A stretch of 9,841 nt of DNA, taken from Deltaproteobacteria bacterium (GTDB lineage: Bacteria > Desulfobacterota > Desulfobacteria > Desulfobacterales > Desulfobacteraceae). Below the pieces are notes generated by a model. That model was given only the letters and a program-made list of their open reading frames with translations. It made no database searches and was not told the DNA's origin. Made by a program: the position numbers and the translations under genes. Of this stretch, positions 1 to 6,558 are shown piece by piece. Within the stretch, counting starts at the first letter, position 1. Every line of letters begins with the position of its first letter. The stretch spans positions 1 to 9,841 of the forward strand of contig JAFCZY010000095.1 of NCBI GenBank assembly GCA_019314105.1. Reading direction: 5' to 3'.

Positions 1-1337
1 CTTCTTATCTTATCCTGGGTCAATATTATATCGAACTGGTCGGTCAGAACGGTTGGAACCGTCCGCATTATCAATTTACCCTGAGATTTCATGAAGCCCG
101 GGATGTCGGCGAGCCCAATAACACACCTGAAACAGCCTATAAGATTCAGCCGGGTAAATCAATTCCGATAGCATATTCAAGTGGCGATGAAGATTATTAC
201 CTGGTAAATAGTGATCAGCCCGGATATGTGGTGTTCAACCATGATCGAAATATTCCATTTGATGTTGCTTTTTATCATTATGATTCTGATGGAAAAGGAG
301 AAGGGCCAACGATTTACTTACCGGCTGCTGTTCGGATTGATAGTAAAAAATTGATAAGTCTTTCTACAAAAAGTGAAGATCACAAGTATATAATAGATCC
401 TCCTGCGAATCTTCAAGTTGGTTTTATACCGGATGAGAAAGACCCTTTTGAACCCAATGATACCCCGTTAAAGGCAGCTCCCATAAAATTAAACCAGACC
501 ATAAAAGCACTTTTACTGCCAAGATTTGATCAAGATAATTATAGGTTTACCGTCCAGAATCCCGGAGAAATATTCTGTGATATGATCAAATCCGAAGGAG
601 AAAAAATCCCGATCAAAGGAAAGTTCCTTTCTTCCGATGGCCGGACTGAGGTTATTGAAGAACTTTTTCTTCCCTGTACGATAAATATTAAAACACCGGG
701 AACATATATCCTTCAATTTGAACAGGAACCCGGATTCGAACGTTTATGTCAAAGACAATATCAATTGACCCTGCGGGACGGTAAAAAGGATGCCGGTGAT
801 AAAGAGCGTGATGTGCTGACCCGGTATGGAACCAGCAAAGATACCGACTGTATTGCCCTGGCAAAAGAAGCTTATCAGTTTTTGTTAAAGCTTGAATATA
901 AACAGGCAAAAGAGTTGTATGAAAAGGCTCTTCAATGTCTCCCGGAAAATGAAGTCATCTGGAACGATTACGGTGTATCCTGTTATAAGCTCAAGGAAAA
1001 TGAGACCGCTATAAAGGCCTTGAAAAAGGCTGTCGAGTTAAATAAAAATTATGCCCTGGCCTATCGGAATCTTGCTGTTATCGCCTGGCAGGAGAATGAT
1101 GATGAACGGGGCAGGGATATGGCTGTTAAAGCGGCAGGACTGGACCCCATTGATGAAAATATAAGATACGCAGCCCATGCATATATTATTCTGGCGGAAA
1201 AACAAAAAGGAACGGAAAAACGGGTATTATTTGAAAAGGCAGCGCAATATTATAAAAAAATGAAAACTATTCCCAGAGCATCTCAAGAAAATCTGGATAA
1301 ACTTGAAGCGTTTCTAAGAAACAGTTCAAGTTCATAA
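1..1337 (+). CDS. TPR-repeat protein with PPC-like beta modules, 5'-truncated
   Basis: The reading frame is open from base 3 to the stop at 1335-1337, so the gene enters from the left edge and 444 residues are visible. A GTG at 228 is in frame but internal, because the frame upstream reads as coherent protein. Two copies of a pre-peptidase C-terminal (PPC)-like signature are seen: GEPNNTP at about visible residues 36-42 followed by DEDYY at 62-66, and FEPNDTP at 149-155 followed by DQDNY at 176-180. A shorter element with a YIxL strand and a YQ[FL]TLR strand occurs before the first and after the second copy. Residues about 283-421 form three to four TPR helical hairpins, typical of protein-protein interaction. 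PPC modules are usually extracytoplasmic, so export is likely, but the N-terminus and any signal peptide lie outside the window. A lipoprotein gene follows after 31 bases and is probably co-transcribed. The exact function is unknown. Confidence 0.8.
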   Translation, partial: SYLILGQYYIELVGQNGWNRPHYQFTLRFHEARDVGEPNNTPETAYKIQPGKSIPIAYSSGDEDYYLVNSDQPGYVVFNHDRNIPFDVAFYHYDSDGKGEGPTIYLPAAVRIDSKKLISLSTKSEDHKYIIDPPANLQVGFIPDEKDPFEPNDTPLKAAPIKLNQTIKALLLPRFDQDNYRFTVQNPGEIFCDMIKSEGEKIPIKGKFLSSDGRTEVIEELFLPCTINIKTPGTYILQFEQEPGFERLCQRQYQLTLRDGKKDAGDKERDVLTRYGTSKDTDCIALAKEAYQFLLKLEYKQAKELYEKALQCLPENEVIWNDYGVSCYKLKENETAIKALKKAVELNKNYALAYRNLAVIAWQENDDERGRDMAVKAAGLDPIDENIRYAAHAYIILAEKQKGTEKRVLFEKAAQYYKKMKTIPRASQENLDKLEAFLRNSSSS

Positions 1338-1368
1338 AAAATAATTACCGTAAAGGAGGTACAGCAGG

Positions 1369-1833
1369 ATGAAAAAATTAATTTTTGTGGGATTGGCGGC
1401 CCTGATTTTTGCATTTAGCGGTTGTTCATCTCAAAAGACAGATGAGGCAGACAATAAAGCACCGGTTCAAAAAAAGCAGGCTGTCGTGGAGAAAAAAGCC
1501 GTTGATCCTTTGTTGACAAAAGAGGGGTTGGAAAAAAAATTGGCTGGCTTTGGGATTACAGCATATCCCGGTGCTGAGTTTGAAAAAGTCAAATCCAGTG
1601 CGGACGGGTATAAGATCTCTTATAAACTGTCGGACATGACCCAGGCAGGCAATGATGATGTGAATAAACATCTTGAAAAAGAATATAAAAAACTTGTGGA
1701 TAACGGCTGGAAAAGATTTGATGAACTCCATGCCATATTTTCCAAGAACAAGCAAATGATCCAGTTCACCCATCTGTATAAACCGGAGTTGAAAATGCAT
1801 AAAATAGTTACGACCTACGGCTTATTGGAATAA
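1369..1833 (+). CDS. Small lipoprotein of unknown family
   Basis: This 154-residue protein begins with a lysine-rich n-region and a hydrophobic core, and ends its signal peptide in a lipobox FSGC with the lipidated cysteine at residue 19. Serine follows the cysteine, which fits outer-membrane sorting by the usual Lol rule (inference). A strong Shine-Dalgarno AGGAGGT at 1354-1360 sits 8 bases before the ATG and fixes the start. Residues 20-48 are a charged, low-complexity linker rich in Lys, Gln and Ala. Residues about 49-154 look like one small alpha/beta domain with helix-forming stretches near 51-60 and 97-113 and strand-like segments near 80-86 and 144-150. I do not recognise the family. 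It lies 31 bases after the TPR protein gene on the same strand, so the two are likely one transcription unit and may act together in the envelope. Confidence 0.85.
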   Translation: MKKLIFVGLAALIFAFSGCSSQKTDEADNKAPVQKKQAVVEKKAVDPLLTKEGLEKKLAGFGITAYPGAEFEKVKSSADGYKISYKLSDMTQAGNDDVNKHLEKEYKKLVDNGWKRFDELHAIFSKNKQMIQFTHLYKPELKMHKIVTTYGLLE

Positions 1834-1862
1834 AAGTACTGCACAACAATCAAAAGAGGATA

Positions 1863-2504
1863 TTAATCAAATTCGATATGTGACTCAATCCGGTCAAGGT
1901 CAAATTCATTCTCCTCGACCATTTGCCGAAAGTGCCTTATTTGAGATCGATTTTCTTTAATATCCTCTTCAAGAGACCGAATATCTTCTAAAATTATTTT
2001 TCTTTTACTACTTTTAATACCGTCTTTGACCAGCTCCTTTTCCTTGCCTGAAATTTTTTCTTTATTTTTTTGAATATCAGTTTTTAGATGGTTTATTTTT
2101 CTTTGGGTGGCTTTAATATCCTTCTTGATCTGATGAACAGTCTTTCCCAGGTGATAGGCCTCCAGAAAAGGATCTTTCATATGATCCGGACAGACCGCAT
2201 TGTATCGATATCCTTTTTTCCCCAACCGGTAACCGTTTTGCGCAGTACAATATTTTTCCAGGCCTTTGATCCGCCCGCTTTCATATTCCTGGTAATCGGG
2301 TTTCACCCCATACTTTGAGCAGGCTTTTCTATGGTTCCCGATTTGTGATGCCGGACATCCCCTGACACCGTCCTCATACCCGATTCCAAACCAGTCCCCC
2401 TGACGGCAATCGGCCTTATCCAGGCTGGCACAGCCTGAAAAAAAAATCAAAAAAATACCGATTAAAGCATACCAAAACAGTCCATTTTTTTGAATCGTCA
2501 TCAC
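1863..2504 (-). CDS. DUF2799-like lipoprotein with C-terminal coiled coil
   Basis: The signal peptide has a hydrophobic stretch (about residues 9-22) and a lipobox FSGC with Cys25, so this is a predicted lipoprotein. Residues about 31-122 match the DUF2799 pattern as I know it: DW..GY.DG near residues 37-46, a His/Ala/Cys patch at 58-62, Y..G...GL..YC around 74-86, GY.LG near 91-95 and VCP at 104-106. Five cysteines (33, 50, 62, 86, 105) lie in this domain and could form disulfides. Residues about 118-210 are highly charged heptad-like helix, a probable coiled coil. The listed start is GTG at 2504; an ATG follows at once at 2501, and both are served by GGAG at 2512-2515 (7 or 10 bases away), so either may be used. 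The gene converges on the small lipoprotein gene, with 29 bases between stops and no clear terminator there. The molecular function is unknown. Confidence 0.83.
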   Translation of the reverse strand: MMTIQKNGLFWYALIGIFLIFFSGCASLDKADCRQGDWFGIGYEDGVRGCPASQIGNHRKACSKYGVKPDYQEYESGRIKGLEKYCTAQNGYRLGKKGYRYNAVCPDHMKDPFLEAYHLGKTVHQIKKDIKATQRKINHLKTDIQKNKEKISGKEKELVKDGIKSSKRKIILEDIRSLEEDIKENRSQIRHFRQMVEENEFDLDRIESHIEFD

Positions 2505-2563
2505 TTTTTCACTCCGTTTTTAAACCCATGATCAACCCCAATTCACCATCAAAAAAATAAAAA

Positions 2564-2632
2564 ACCTCGTTGCGCTTGATGGCGCAAGCAGATAGAATGT
2601 TTGTGCAAGCAAAAACTTATCATCAACGAGGT
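2564..2632 (+). repeat. Inverted repeat covering the transposase ribosome binding site
   Basis: ACCTCGTTG at 2564-2572 is a perfect reverse complement of CAACGAGGT at 2624-2632, with 51 bases between. The downstream arm contains the GAGGT that would serve as Shine-Dalgarno for the transposase ATG at 2643. A nested short stem TTGCGC (2570-2575) with GCGCAA (2582-2587) and a six-base loop overlaps the upstream arm, so the two structures compete. In other insertion sequences such as IS10 and IS50, transcripts entering from outside fold to hide the transposase start; this arrangement would do the same, but that role is inferred. Confidence 0.45.
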
Positions 2633-2772
2633 GAAACATATTATGTCACAAGGCCTATTACCATTACAAGTATGAAGAAGAAAAAACTCAAAGCGGCATG
2701 ACAGCCCTGGCAGGCTTGCCTGTATATCTTGACCTGGCCAAGGTCATCGGATTATCCAAGTCCATTGAAAAG
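2565..2772 (+). mobile_element. Left-end remnant of an IS1380-family insertion sequence
   Basis: The remnant starts at about CCTCGTTG (2565), which fits the CCT ends typical of IS1380-family elements, followed by a 78-base leader and then the start of a transposase reading frame. Recognisable transposase sequence stops at about 2772 and the following bases give unrelated codons and a stop at 2797-2799. The right end, most of the transposase and any paired target duplication are missing, so the element is dead. The family call rests on the N-terminal transposase motif (EEEKTQSGMTALAGLP followed by YLDLAKVIGLSKSIEK), which I recognise but could not search. The left boundary is uncertain by a few bases. 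Confidence 0.68.
2643..2772 (+). pseudogene. IS1380-family transposase N-terminal fragment, frameshifted
   Basis: An ATG at 2643 preceded by GAGGTG (2628-2633) opens MSQGLLPLQ and then meets TGA at 2673-2675. Shifting the frame by one base at about 2670 restores a reading from TAT at 2671 that continues YEEEKTQSGMTALAG and on to LSKSIEK at 2772. A single extra base, probably the G at 2670, therefore explains the break. Only about 43 residues of a protein that usually has over 400 remain. After 2772 the frame reads a few unrelated residues and stops at 2797-2799. No functional transposase can be made. A sequencing error could explain the frameshift but not the truncation. Confidence 0.72.
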
Positions 2773-2815
2773 CTAAATCTCATCAAAATCTGCTTCTAAT
2801 CTTAAAAAATCAAGC

Positions 2816-2844
2816 TTTACAATATCTGACTCAAATGGTATTCT
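2816..2844 (+). promoter_or_regulatory. Candidate sigma-70 promoter of the hsp20-lon operon
   Basis: TTTACA at 2816-2821 (5 of 6 to the -35 consensus) is followed after exactly 17 bases by TATTCT at 2839-2844 (4 of 6 to the -10 consensus). Transcription would begin near 2851, about 42 bases before the hsp20 ATG. I see neither a sigma-32-like CTTGAA/CCCCAT pair nor a CIRCE element in this leader. Short AT-rich matches of this kind arise by chance, so the call is tentative. Confidence 0.35.
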
Positions 2845-2850
2845 CATTAA

Positions 2851-2863
2851 ATCATCAGATGAT
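2851..2863. promoter_or_regulatory. 13-base palindrome at the predicted hsp20 transcription start
   Basis: ATCATCAGATGAT is a perfect 6-1-6 palindrome lying just downstream of the candidate -10 box, a usual place for a repressor operator. Its half-site TCATCAG recurs as a direct repeat at 2877-2883, 25 bases further on and running into the hsp20 ribosome binding site. Binding by a heat-shock or stress regulator is only a guess. It could also be a small RNA hairpin in the leader. Confidence 0.28.
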
Positions 2864-2892
2864 GGATTTAACGGTGTCATCAGGAGTTTTAT

Positions 2893-3345
2893 ATGAAACA
2901 CATAGAAATTCGGTTTGGGGATAATATTGAAACACAATCTACTGAAGAGAAATCTTTTGAAGAGATGTTTCATTCTGTCAATCCCATGTTTTGTTTTTCA
3001 AAACAAGTGTGGAAACCTCAGATGGATATATTTGAAACAAGAAGTGAGATTATTATCCAAGCTGAGATAGCGGGTGTAAGAAAAGAAGATATTGTTATTG
3101 AAGTGAGTAACAAAGCCGTCAAAATGTCAGGAAGCAGGAGAAGTAATCATCAGGATCAGACAGCTACATACCGGCTTGCAGAAATACAATTCGGACAGTT
3201 TGAGCGAATTCTTTATCTGCCAAATATGATTGATGTTGAAAAAGTATCCGCCACATTTTTAAATGGATTTTTGGAGCTTACTTTGGGAAAACTGTTCAGT
3301 GAAAAGATTAAGCGAAAACGAAATATTTCCCTGGATTTCATTTAA
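2893..3345 (+). CDS. hsp20: Hsp20/alpha-crystallin family small heat-shock protein
   Basis: This 150-residue protein is a holdase chaperone that would bind unfolding cytoplasmic proteins without ATP and keep them refoldable or degradable. After a 39-residue N-terminal arm, the alpha-crystallin domain runs from about residue 40 (WKPQMDIFE) to 133. It includes AGVRKEDI at 60-67, the strand region YRLAEIQFGQFERIL at 93-107, and GFLELTL at 125-131 in place of the usual GVL motif. A possible C-terminal I-x-I/L anchor is ISL at 145-147, which in relatives links dimers into oligomers. The start is set by AGGAG at 2882-2886, six bases before the ATG. The gene opens the operon, and lon begins 30 bases after its stop, so the chaperone and the protease are likely made together. 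The family is clear; the protein is a somewhat divergent member. Confidence 0.92.
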   Translation: MKHIEIRFGDNIETQSTEEKSFEEMFHSVNPMFCFSKQVWKPQMDIFETRSEIIIQAEIAGVRKEDIVIEVSNKAVKMSGSRRSNHQDQTATYRLAEIQFGQFERILYLPNMIDVEKVSATFLNGFLELTLGKLFSEKIKRKRNISLDFI

Positions 3346-3375
3346 GCCATAGATTCCAAAAGGAACCAGACTATA

Positions 3376-5727
3376 ATGGATGATCTCAGGCATTCTTCAC
3401 GCAATATAACATCAGATAACATCCCGGATATCATTCCCATCCTTCCCATTGTTGAAACCAATCTTTTTCCTAAAATGGTGTTGCCCCTGGTATTGATTCA
3501 AAATGAAGCCGTCGAGCTGATTGATGAAGCCATGTCCGGGAACCGAATGCTGGGGCTGTTATTATCCAAGCGATCTGATATTGATTCCAAACATACGGCA
3601 GACGATCTTTATCGAATCGGTACAGTCGCTGTTATTTTAAAAATGTCCAAAATGGAAGATGATAAAGCCCAACTTTTAATACAGGGCTTAAGCCGTTTCA
3701 GGGTCATAAAATTCCTTCAGGACAAAAAATATATGCAGGCCCAAATTGGTGTCATGGAAAGCAAAAATAATGGCAAAAATAAAGAAAATAGAGCCTTGAT
3801 GGCCAATATTATTGAACAGTATGAGAAAATTGTATCGCTGTCTCCGGGGCTTCCCTCAGAAATGGGTCATATGATCAAATCATTGCAGGAGCCCAATATT
3901 CTTGCGGACATGGTGGCCTCCACCATCAATGCACCTGTCTTGGAAAAGCAGAAAGTTATCGAGCTTTTGGATGTCAATAAACGATTGAAAAAAGTGACCC
4001 GGCTGGTCAATGACCAATTGGAGATCCTTGAAATGGGGTCCAAAATCCAGAGCCAGGTAAAAGAAGATATGGATAAACAGCAGCGGGAATACTATCTTCG
4101 CCAGCAGCTGAAAGCCATAAAGGAAGAACTGGGTGAAACAGAAGACGAAAGTGTTGAGATAAAAGAATATCAGGCTATAATTGAAGAAAAAAGGTTGCCG
4201 CAAGAGGCACAAAAAGAAGCGGAACGGGAGTTGCGACGCCTGTCAAGAATGCATCCGTCATCTTCTGAATATGTAGTGGCATCCACCTATCTGGATTGGT
4301 TGACATCCTTACCCTGGAATAAGCGATCTAAAGATAATCTCGACATTAAAGTGGCAAGAAGAATACTGAACAATGATCATTATGGCCTTGAAAAGCCGAA
4401 AAAAAGGATTCTTGAATACCTGGCCGTTCGAAAACTGAAAAATGATTCCAAAGGCCCGATCCTCTGCTTTGCCGGTCCTCCCGGAACGGGGAAAACATCC
4501 CTTGGCAGGTACATTGCGAGGGCCCTGGGCAGACAGTTTGTCAGAATTTCCCTGGGCGGGGTTCGCGATGAAGCTGAAATCAGGGGCCATAGAAGGACCT
4601 ATGTGGGTGCACTTCCGGGAAGGATTATTCAGCATTTGAGAAAAACCGGTACAAAAAATCCCGTATTCATGCTGGATGAAATAGACAAGATGGATTCATC
4701 CTATCATGGCGATCCTTCTTCCGCCCTTCTGGAGGTCCTAGATCCGGAGCAGAACTTTTCATTTTCAGATCACTATTTGAATGTGCCTTTTGACCTTTCC
4801 GATGTAATGTTTTTAACTACAGCAAATGTACTTTATACGATTCCGGCCCCCCTGCGGGACAGGATAGAAATTTTGGAATTGAGCGGTTATACGGAAGAAG
4901 AAAAATTAAAAATTGCCACACGATATCTAATTCCCAGGCAAAGGGAAGCCAACGGTCTTAATGCGACCCAGATTAAAATTACGTCCGGTGCGGTTAAAAA
5001 GATTATTTCAGGATATACAAGGGAATCCGGCTTAAGAAATCTGGAGAGACATATCGGATCTGTGTGCAGAGGGGTTGCAAGCAAGATTGCTGAAGGAGAA
5101 GCCAAAAACCTGGTTGTGGGACAAAAAGATCTTCATGAATATCTGGGGCCGGCAATCAATATGCCGGATCTGGTCTTGAGGATAGAGAAACCCGGGGTTG
5201 TTGTGGGCCTTGCCTGGACTCCCTATGGCGGAGAGATTCTTTTTATTGAGGCGGTAGCCATGAAAGGCGGAAAAGGGCTTACCTTAACAGGACAGCTTGG
5301 GGATGTTATGAAGGAATCTGCCAGCACGGCCTTAAGTTTTATCCGGGCCAACGCAAAAAAATTAAAAGTGGAAGACTCCTTTTTTGGCAGCCATGATCTC
5401 CATATCCATGTGCCCGAAGGATCTATCCCCAAGGACGGTCCTTCTGCCGGTGTGGCCATGTTGACCTGTCTTGTTTCCCTGATGACAGGACGGGTTGTGA
5501 AAAAGCGCCTGGCTATGAGTGGAGAGATTACCCTTAGAGGAGAGATTCTGCCGGTGGGCGGAATAAAGGAAAAGGTTATCGCAGCCCACAGGGCAGGAAT
5601 CAAGAAGATTATCCTGCCGTTATGGAATCAAAAAGATATGGAGGATGTGCCGGATCATATAAGAGGTTCCATTGATTTCTATTTTGTTGATAAAATGAAA
5701 GATGTATTAGAATTAGCGCTTGACTGA
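3376..5727 (+). CDS. lon: ATP-dependent Lon protease (endopeptidase La)
   Basis: Lon degrades misfolded and selected regulatory proteins in the cytosol, with an ATPase motor and a Ser-Lys protease in one chain that assembles as a hexamer. The 783-residue length is that of full bacterial LonA (E. coli 784). Residues about 20-215 are the N-terminal substrate-binding domain and 215-290 a helical, coiled-coil-prone linker. The AAA+ module has Walker A GPPGTGKT at 367-374, Walker B FMLDEID at 431-437, sensor-1 Asn484, a likely arginine finger Arg496 and sensor-2 Arg554. The protease domain (about 600-780) has the catalytic Ser690 in PKDGPSAG and Lys733 in GGIKEK, 43 residues apart as in E. coli. 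All key residues are present, so it should be active. A modest AAGGAA at 3360-3365 precedes the ATG. It follows hsp20 by 30 bases and precedes rlpA by 29, with no terminator seen. Confidence 0.98.
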   Translation: MDDLRHSSRNITSDNIPDIIPILPIVETNLFPKMVLPLVLIQNEAVELIDEAMSGNRMLGLLLSKRSDIDSKHTADDLYRIGTVAVILKMSKMEDDKAQLLIQGLSRFRVIKFLQDKKYMQAQIGVMESKNNGKNKENRALMANIIEQYEKIVSLSPGLPSEMGHMIKSLQEPNILADMVASTINAPVLEKQKVIELLDVNKRLKKVTRLVNDQLEILEMGSKIQSQVKEDMDKQQREYYLRQQLKAIKEELGETEDESVEIKEYQAIIEEKRLPQEAQKEAERELRRLSRMHPSSSEYVVASTYLDWLTSLPWNKRSKDNLDIKVARRILNNDHYGLEKPKKRILEYLAVRKLKNDSKGPILCFAGPPGTGKTSLGRYIARALGRQFVRISLGGVRDEAEIRGHRRTYVGALPGRIIQHLRKTGTKNPVFMLDEIDKMDSSYHGDPSSALLEVLDPEQNFSFSDHYLNVPFDLSDVMFLTTANVLYTIPAPLRDRIEILELSGYTEEEKLKIATRYLIPRQREANGLNATQIKITSGAVKKIISGYTRESGLRNLERHIGSVCRGVASKIAEGEAKNLVVGQKDLHEYLGPAINMPDLVLRIEKPGVVVGLAWTPYGGEILFIEAVAMKGGKGLTLTGQLGDVMKESASTALSFIRANAKKLKVEDSFFGSHDLHIHVPEGSIPKDGPSAGVAMLTCLVSLMTGRVVKKRLAMSGEITLRGEILPVGGIKEKVIAAHRAGIKKIILPLWNQKDMEDVPDHIRGSIDFYFVDKMKDVLELALD

Positions 5728-5756
5728 TATCGTTAGATATGATGGAGAAATCGTGT

Positions 5757-6545
5757 ATGTTCAAAACTCAGATTATGATATTATTTTCATTGGCCCTTTT
5801 CGGTTGTGCAAGCACGCTTGATACGCCATATAAGAAAGCCCATATCCCGCCTTCAAAATCATCAATACCATCATCATCCACCGGCCAAAAAAGTTCAGCA
5901 ACTCAGCGACCTTATAAAATAAAAGGGGTTCAATATACCCCGATTGCCAGTGCCAGCGGATTTGTCCAGACCGGGATTTCATCCTGGTATGGCAGAAAAT
6001 TTCATGGTAGAAAAACTTCCAATGGCGAAACGTATAACATGTATGCCATGACGGCTGCTCACAAAACACTCCCCATGAATACCTGGGTCAGTGTCCAGAA
6101 CCTTAAAAATGATCGGAAAATTGTGGTGAGGATTAATGACCGCGGTCCATTTGTTTCCGGAAGGATTATTGACCTTTCTTACACGGGGGCAAAACGGCTT
6201 GAAATTGTAGGTTCCGGGACAGCAAAAGTAAGAGTGACCGCCCTTGGAAGAGCCACATCGTATTCCAAGAAAACAAAAGATCCGATTGCCTTTAAACCCG
6301 TTGATTACTGGAAAGGCAACTTCACTGTCCAAGTGGGGGCTTTCCAGGTCAAAGACAATGCAGAAAAATATCGATATAAATTATCAACAACTTATCAAAA
6401 TGCTCATATTACTACATTTACGGATGATCGGGGGACGTTTTACCGGGTGAGAATCGGCAGGTTTACCAATTTGAAAGATGCCATACGATTCAGTGGAAAA
6501 ATTATCGCACAAGGCTTTGACAGTGCCTTTGCAGTTGCAGAATAA
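5757..6545 (+). CDS. rlpA: RlpA-like septal peptidoglycan lipoprotein with SPOR domain
   Basis: RlpA is a lipoprotein that binds septal peptidoglycan; the Pseudomonas aeruginosa protein is a lytic transglycosylase acting on glycan strands without stem peptides. I chose the ATG at 5757 because GGAG at 5744-5747 lies 9 bases before it and gives a standard signal peptide ending in LFGC with Cys17; in-frame ATGs at 5739 and 5742 would add six residues and have no ribosome binding site. From this start, a Ser/Pro-rich linker is followed by the double-psi beta-barrel domain (about residues 73-164) with SWYG at 76-79, His102 in AAHKTLP and Asp128 in NDRGP. These match the catalytic His and Asp of the family. 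The SPOR domain (about 188-260, FTVQVGAF at its start) should direct it to denuded septal glycan. It sits between lon and recD2 in a tight operon. Confidence 0.93.
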   Translation: MFKTQIMILFSLALFGCASTLDTPYKKAHIPPSKSSIPSSSTGQKSSATQRPYKIKGVQYTPIASASGFVQTGISSWYGRKFHGRKTSNGETYNMYAMTAAHKTLPMNTWVSVQNLKNDRKIVVRINDRGPFVSGRIIDLSYTGAKRLEIVGSGTAKVRVTALGRATSYSKKTKDPIAFKPVDYWKGNFTVQVGAFQVKDNAEKYRYKLSTTYQNAHITTFTDDRGTFYRVRIGRFTNLKDAIRFSGKIIAQGFDSAFAVAE

Positions 6546-6558
6546 TGTAAAAGTTTAG

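Larger units (their letters stand above)
2505..2892. other. 388-base gap: IS scar plus hsp20 promoter region
   Basis: No intact gene is found here. Bases 2505-2550 are the 5' flank of the DUF2799-like gene and contain its ribosome binding site at 2512-2515. Bases 2551-2564 are an A-rich run. Bases 2565-2772 are the left end of a broken insertion sequence. Bases 2773-2892 are the leader of the hsp20 operon, with a candidate promoter and a palindrome. I found no convincing -10/-35 pair for the minus-strand lipoprotein gene. Confidence 0.7.

Noticed and set aside
228..230. GTG as the true start of the TPR protein
   Set aside because: The frame is open to the left edge and the upstream residues contain the first EPNNTP module, which repeats later in the protein, so this GTG codes an internal valine.
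1834..1862. Possible bidirectional terminator between the two convergent lipoprotein genes
   Set aside because: The 29 bases contain no stem followed by a T run on either strand.
2773..2892. CIRCE or sigma-32 heat-shock element before hsp20
   Set aside because: I looked for the TTAGCACTC/GAGTGCTAA repeat and for CTTGAA/CCCCAT boxes and found neither.
2773..2973. Minus-strand frame of 66 codons between the IS scar and hsp20
   Set aside because: Its first part is antisense to hsp20, no ribosome binding site precedes its internal ATG near 2880, and the peptide matches nothing I know. That it ends at the scar boundary looks like chance.
3880..5603. Several minus-strand open frames of 72-126 codons within lon
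   Set aside because: They lie wholly inside an intact, motif-complete lon gene and have no recognisable domains; they are antisense shadows.
5739..5756. Longer RlpA start at ATG 5739 or 5742
   Set aside because: No ribosome binding site precedes them, and the GGAG at 5744-5747 is placed to serve the ATG at 5757, which also gives a cleaner signal peptide.
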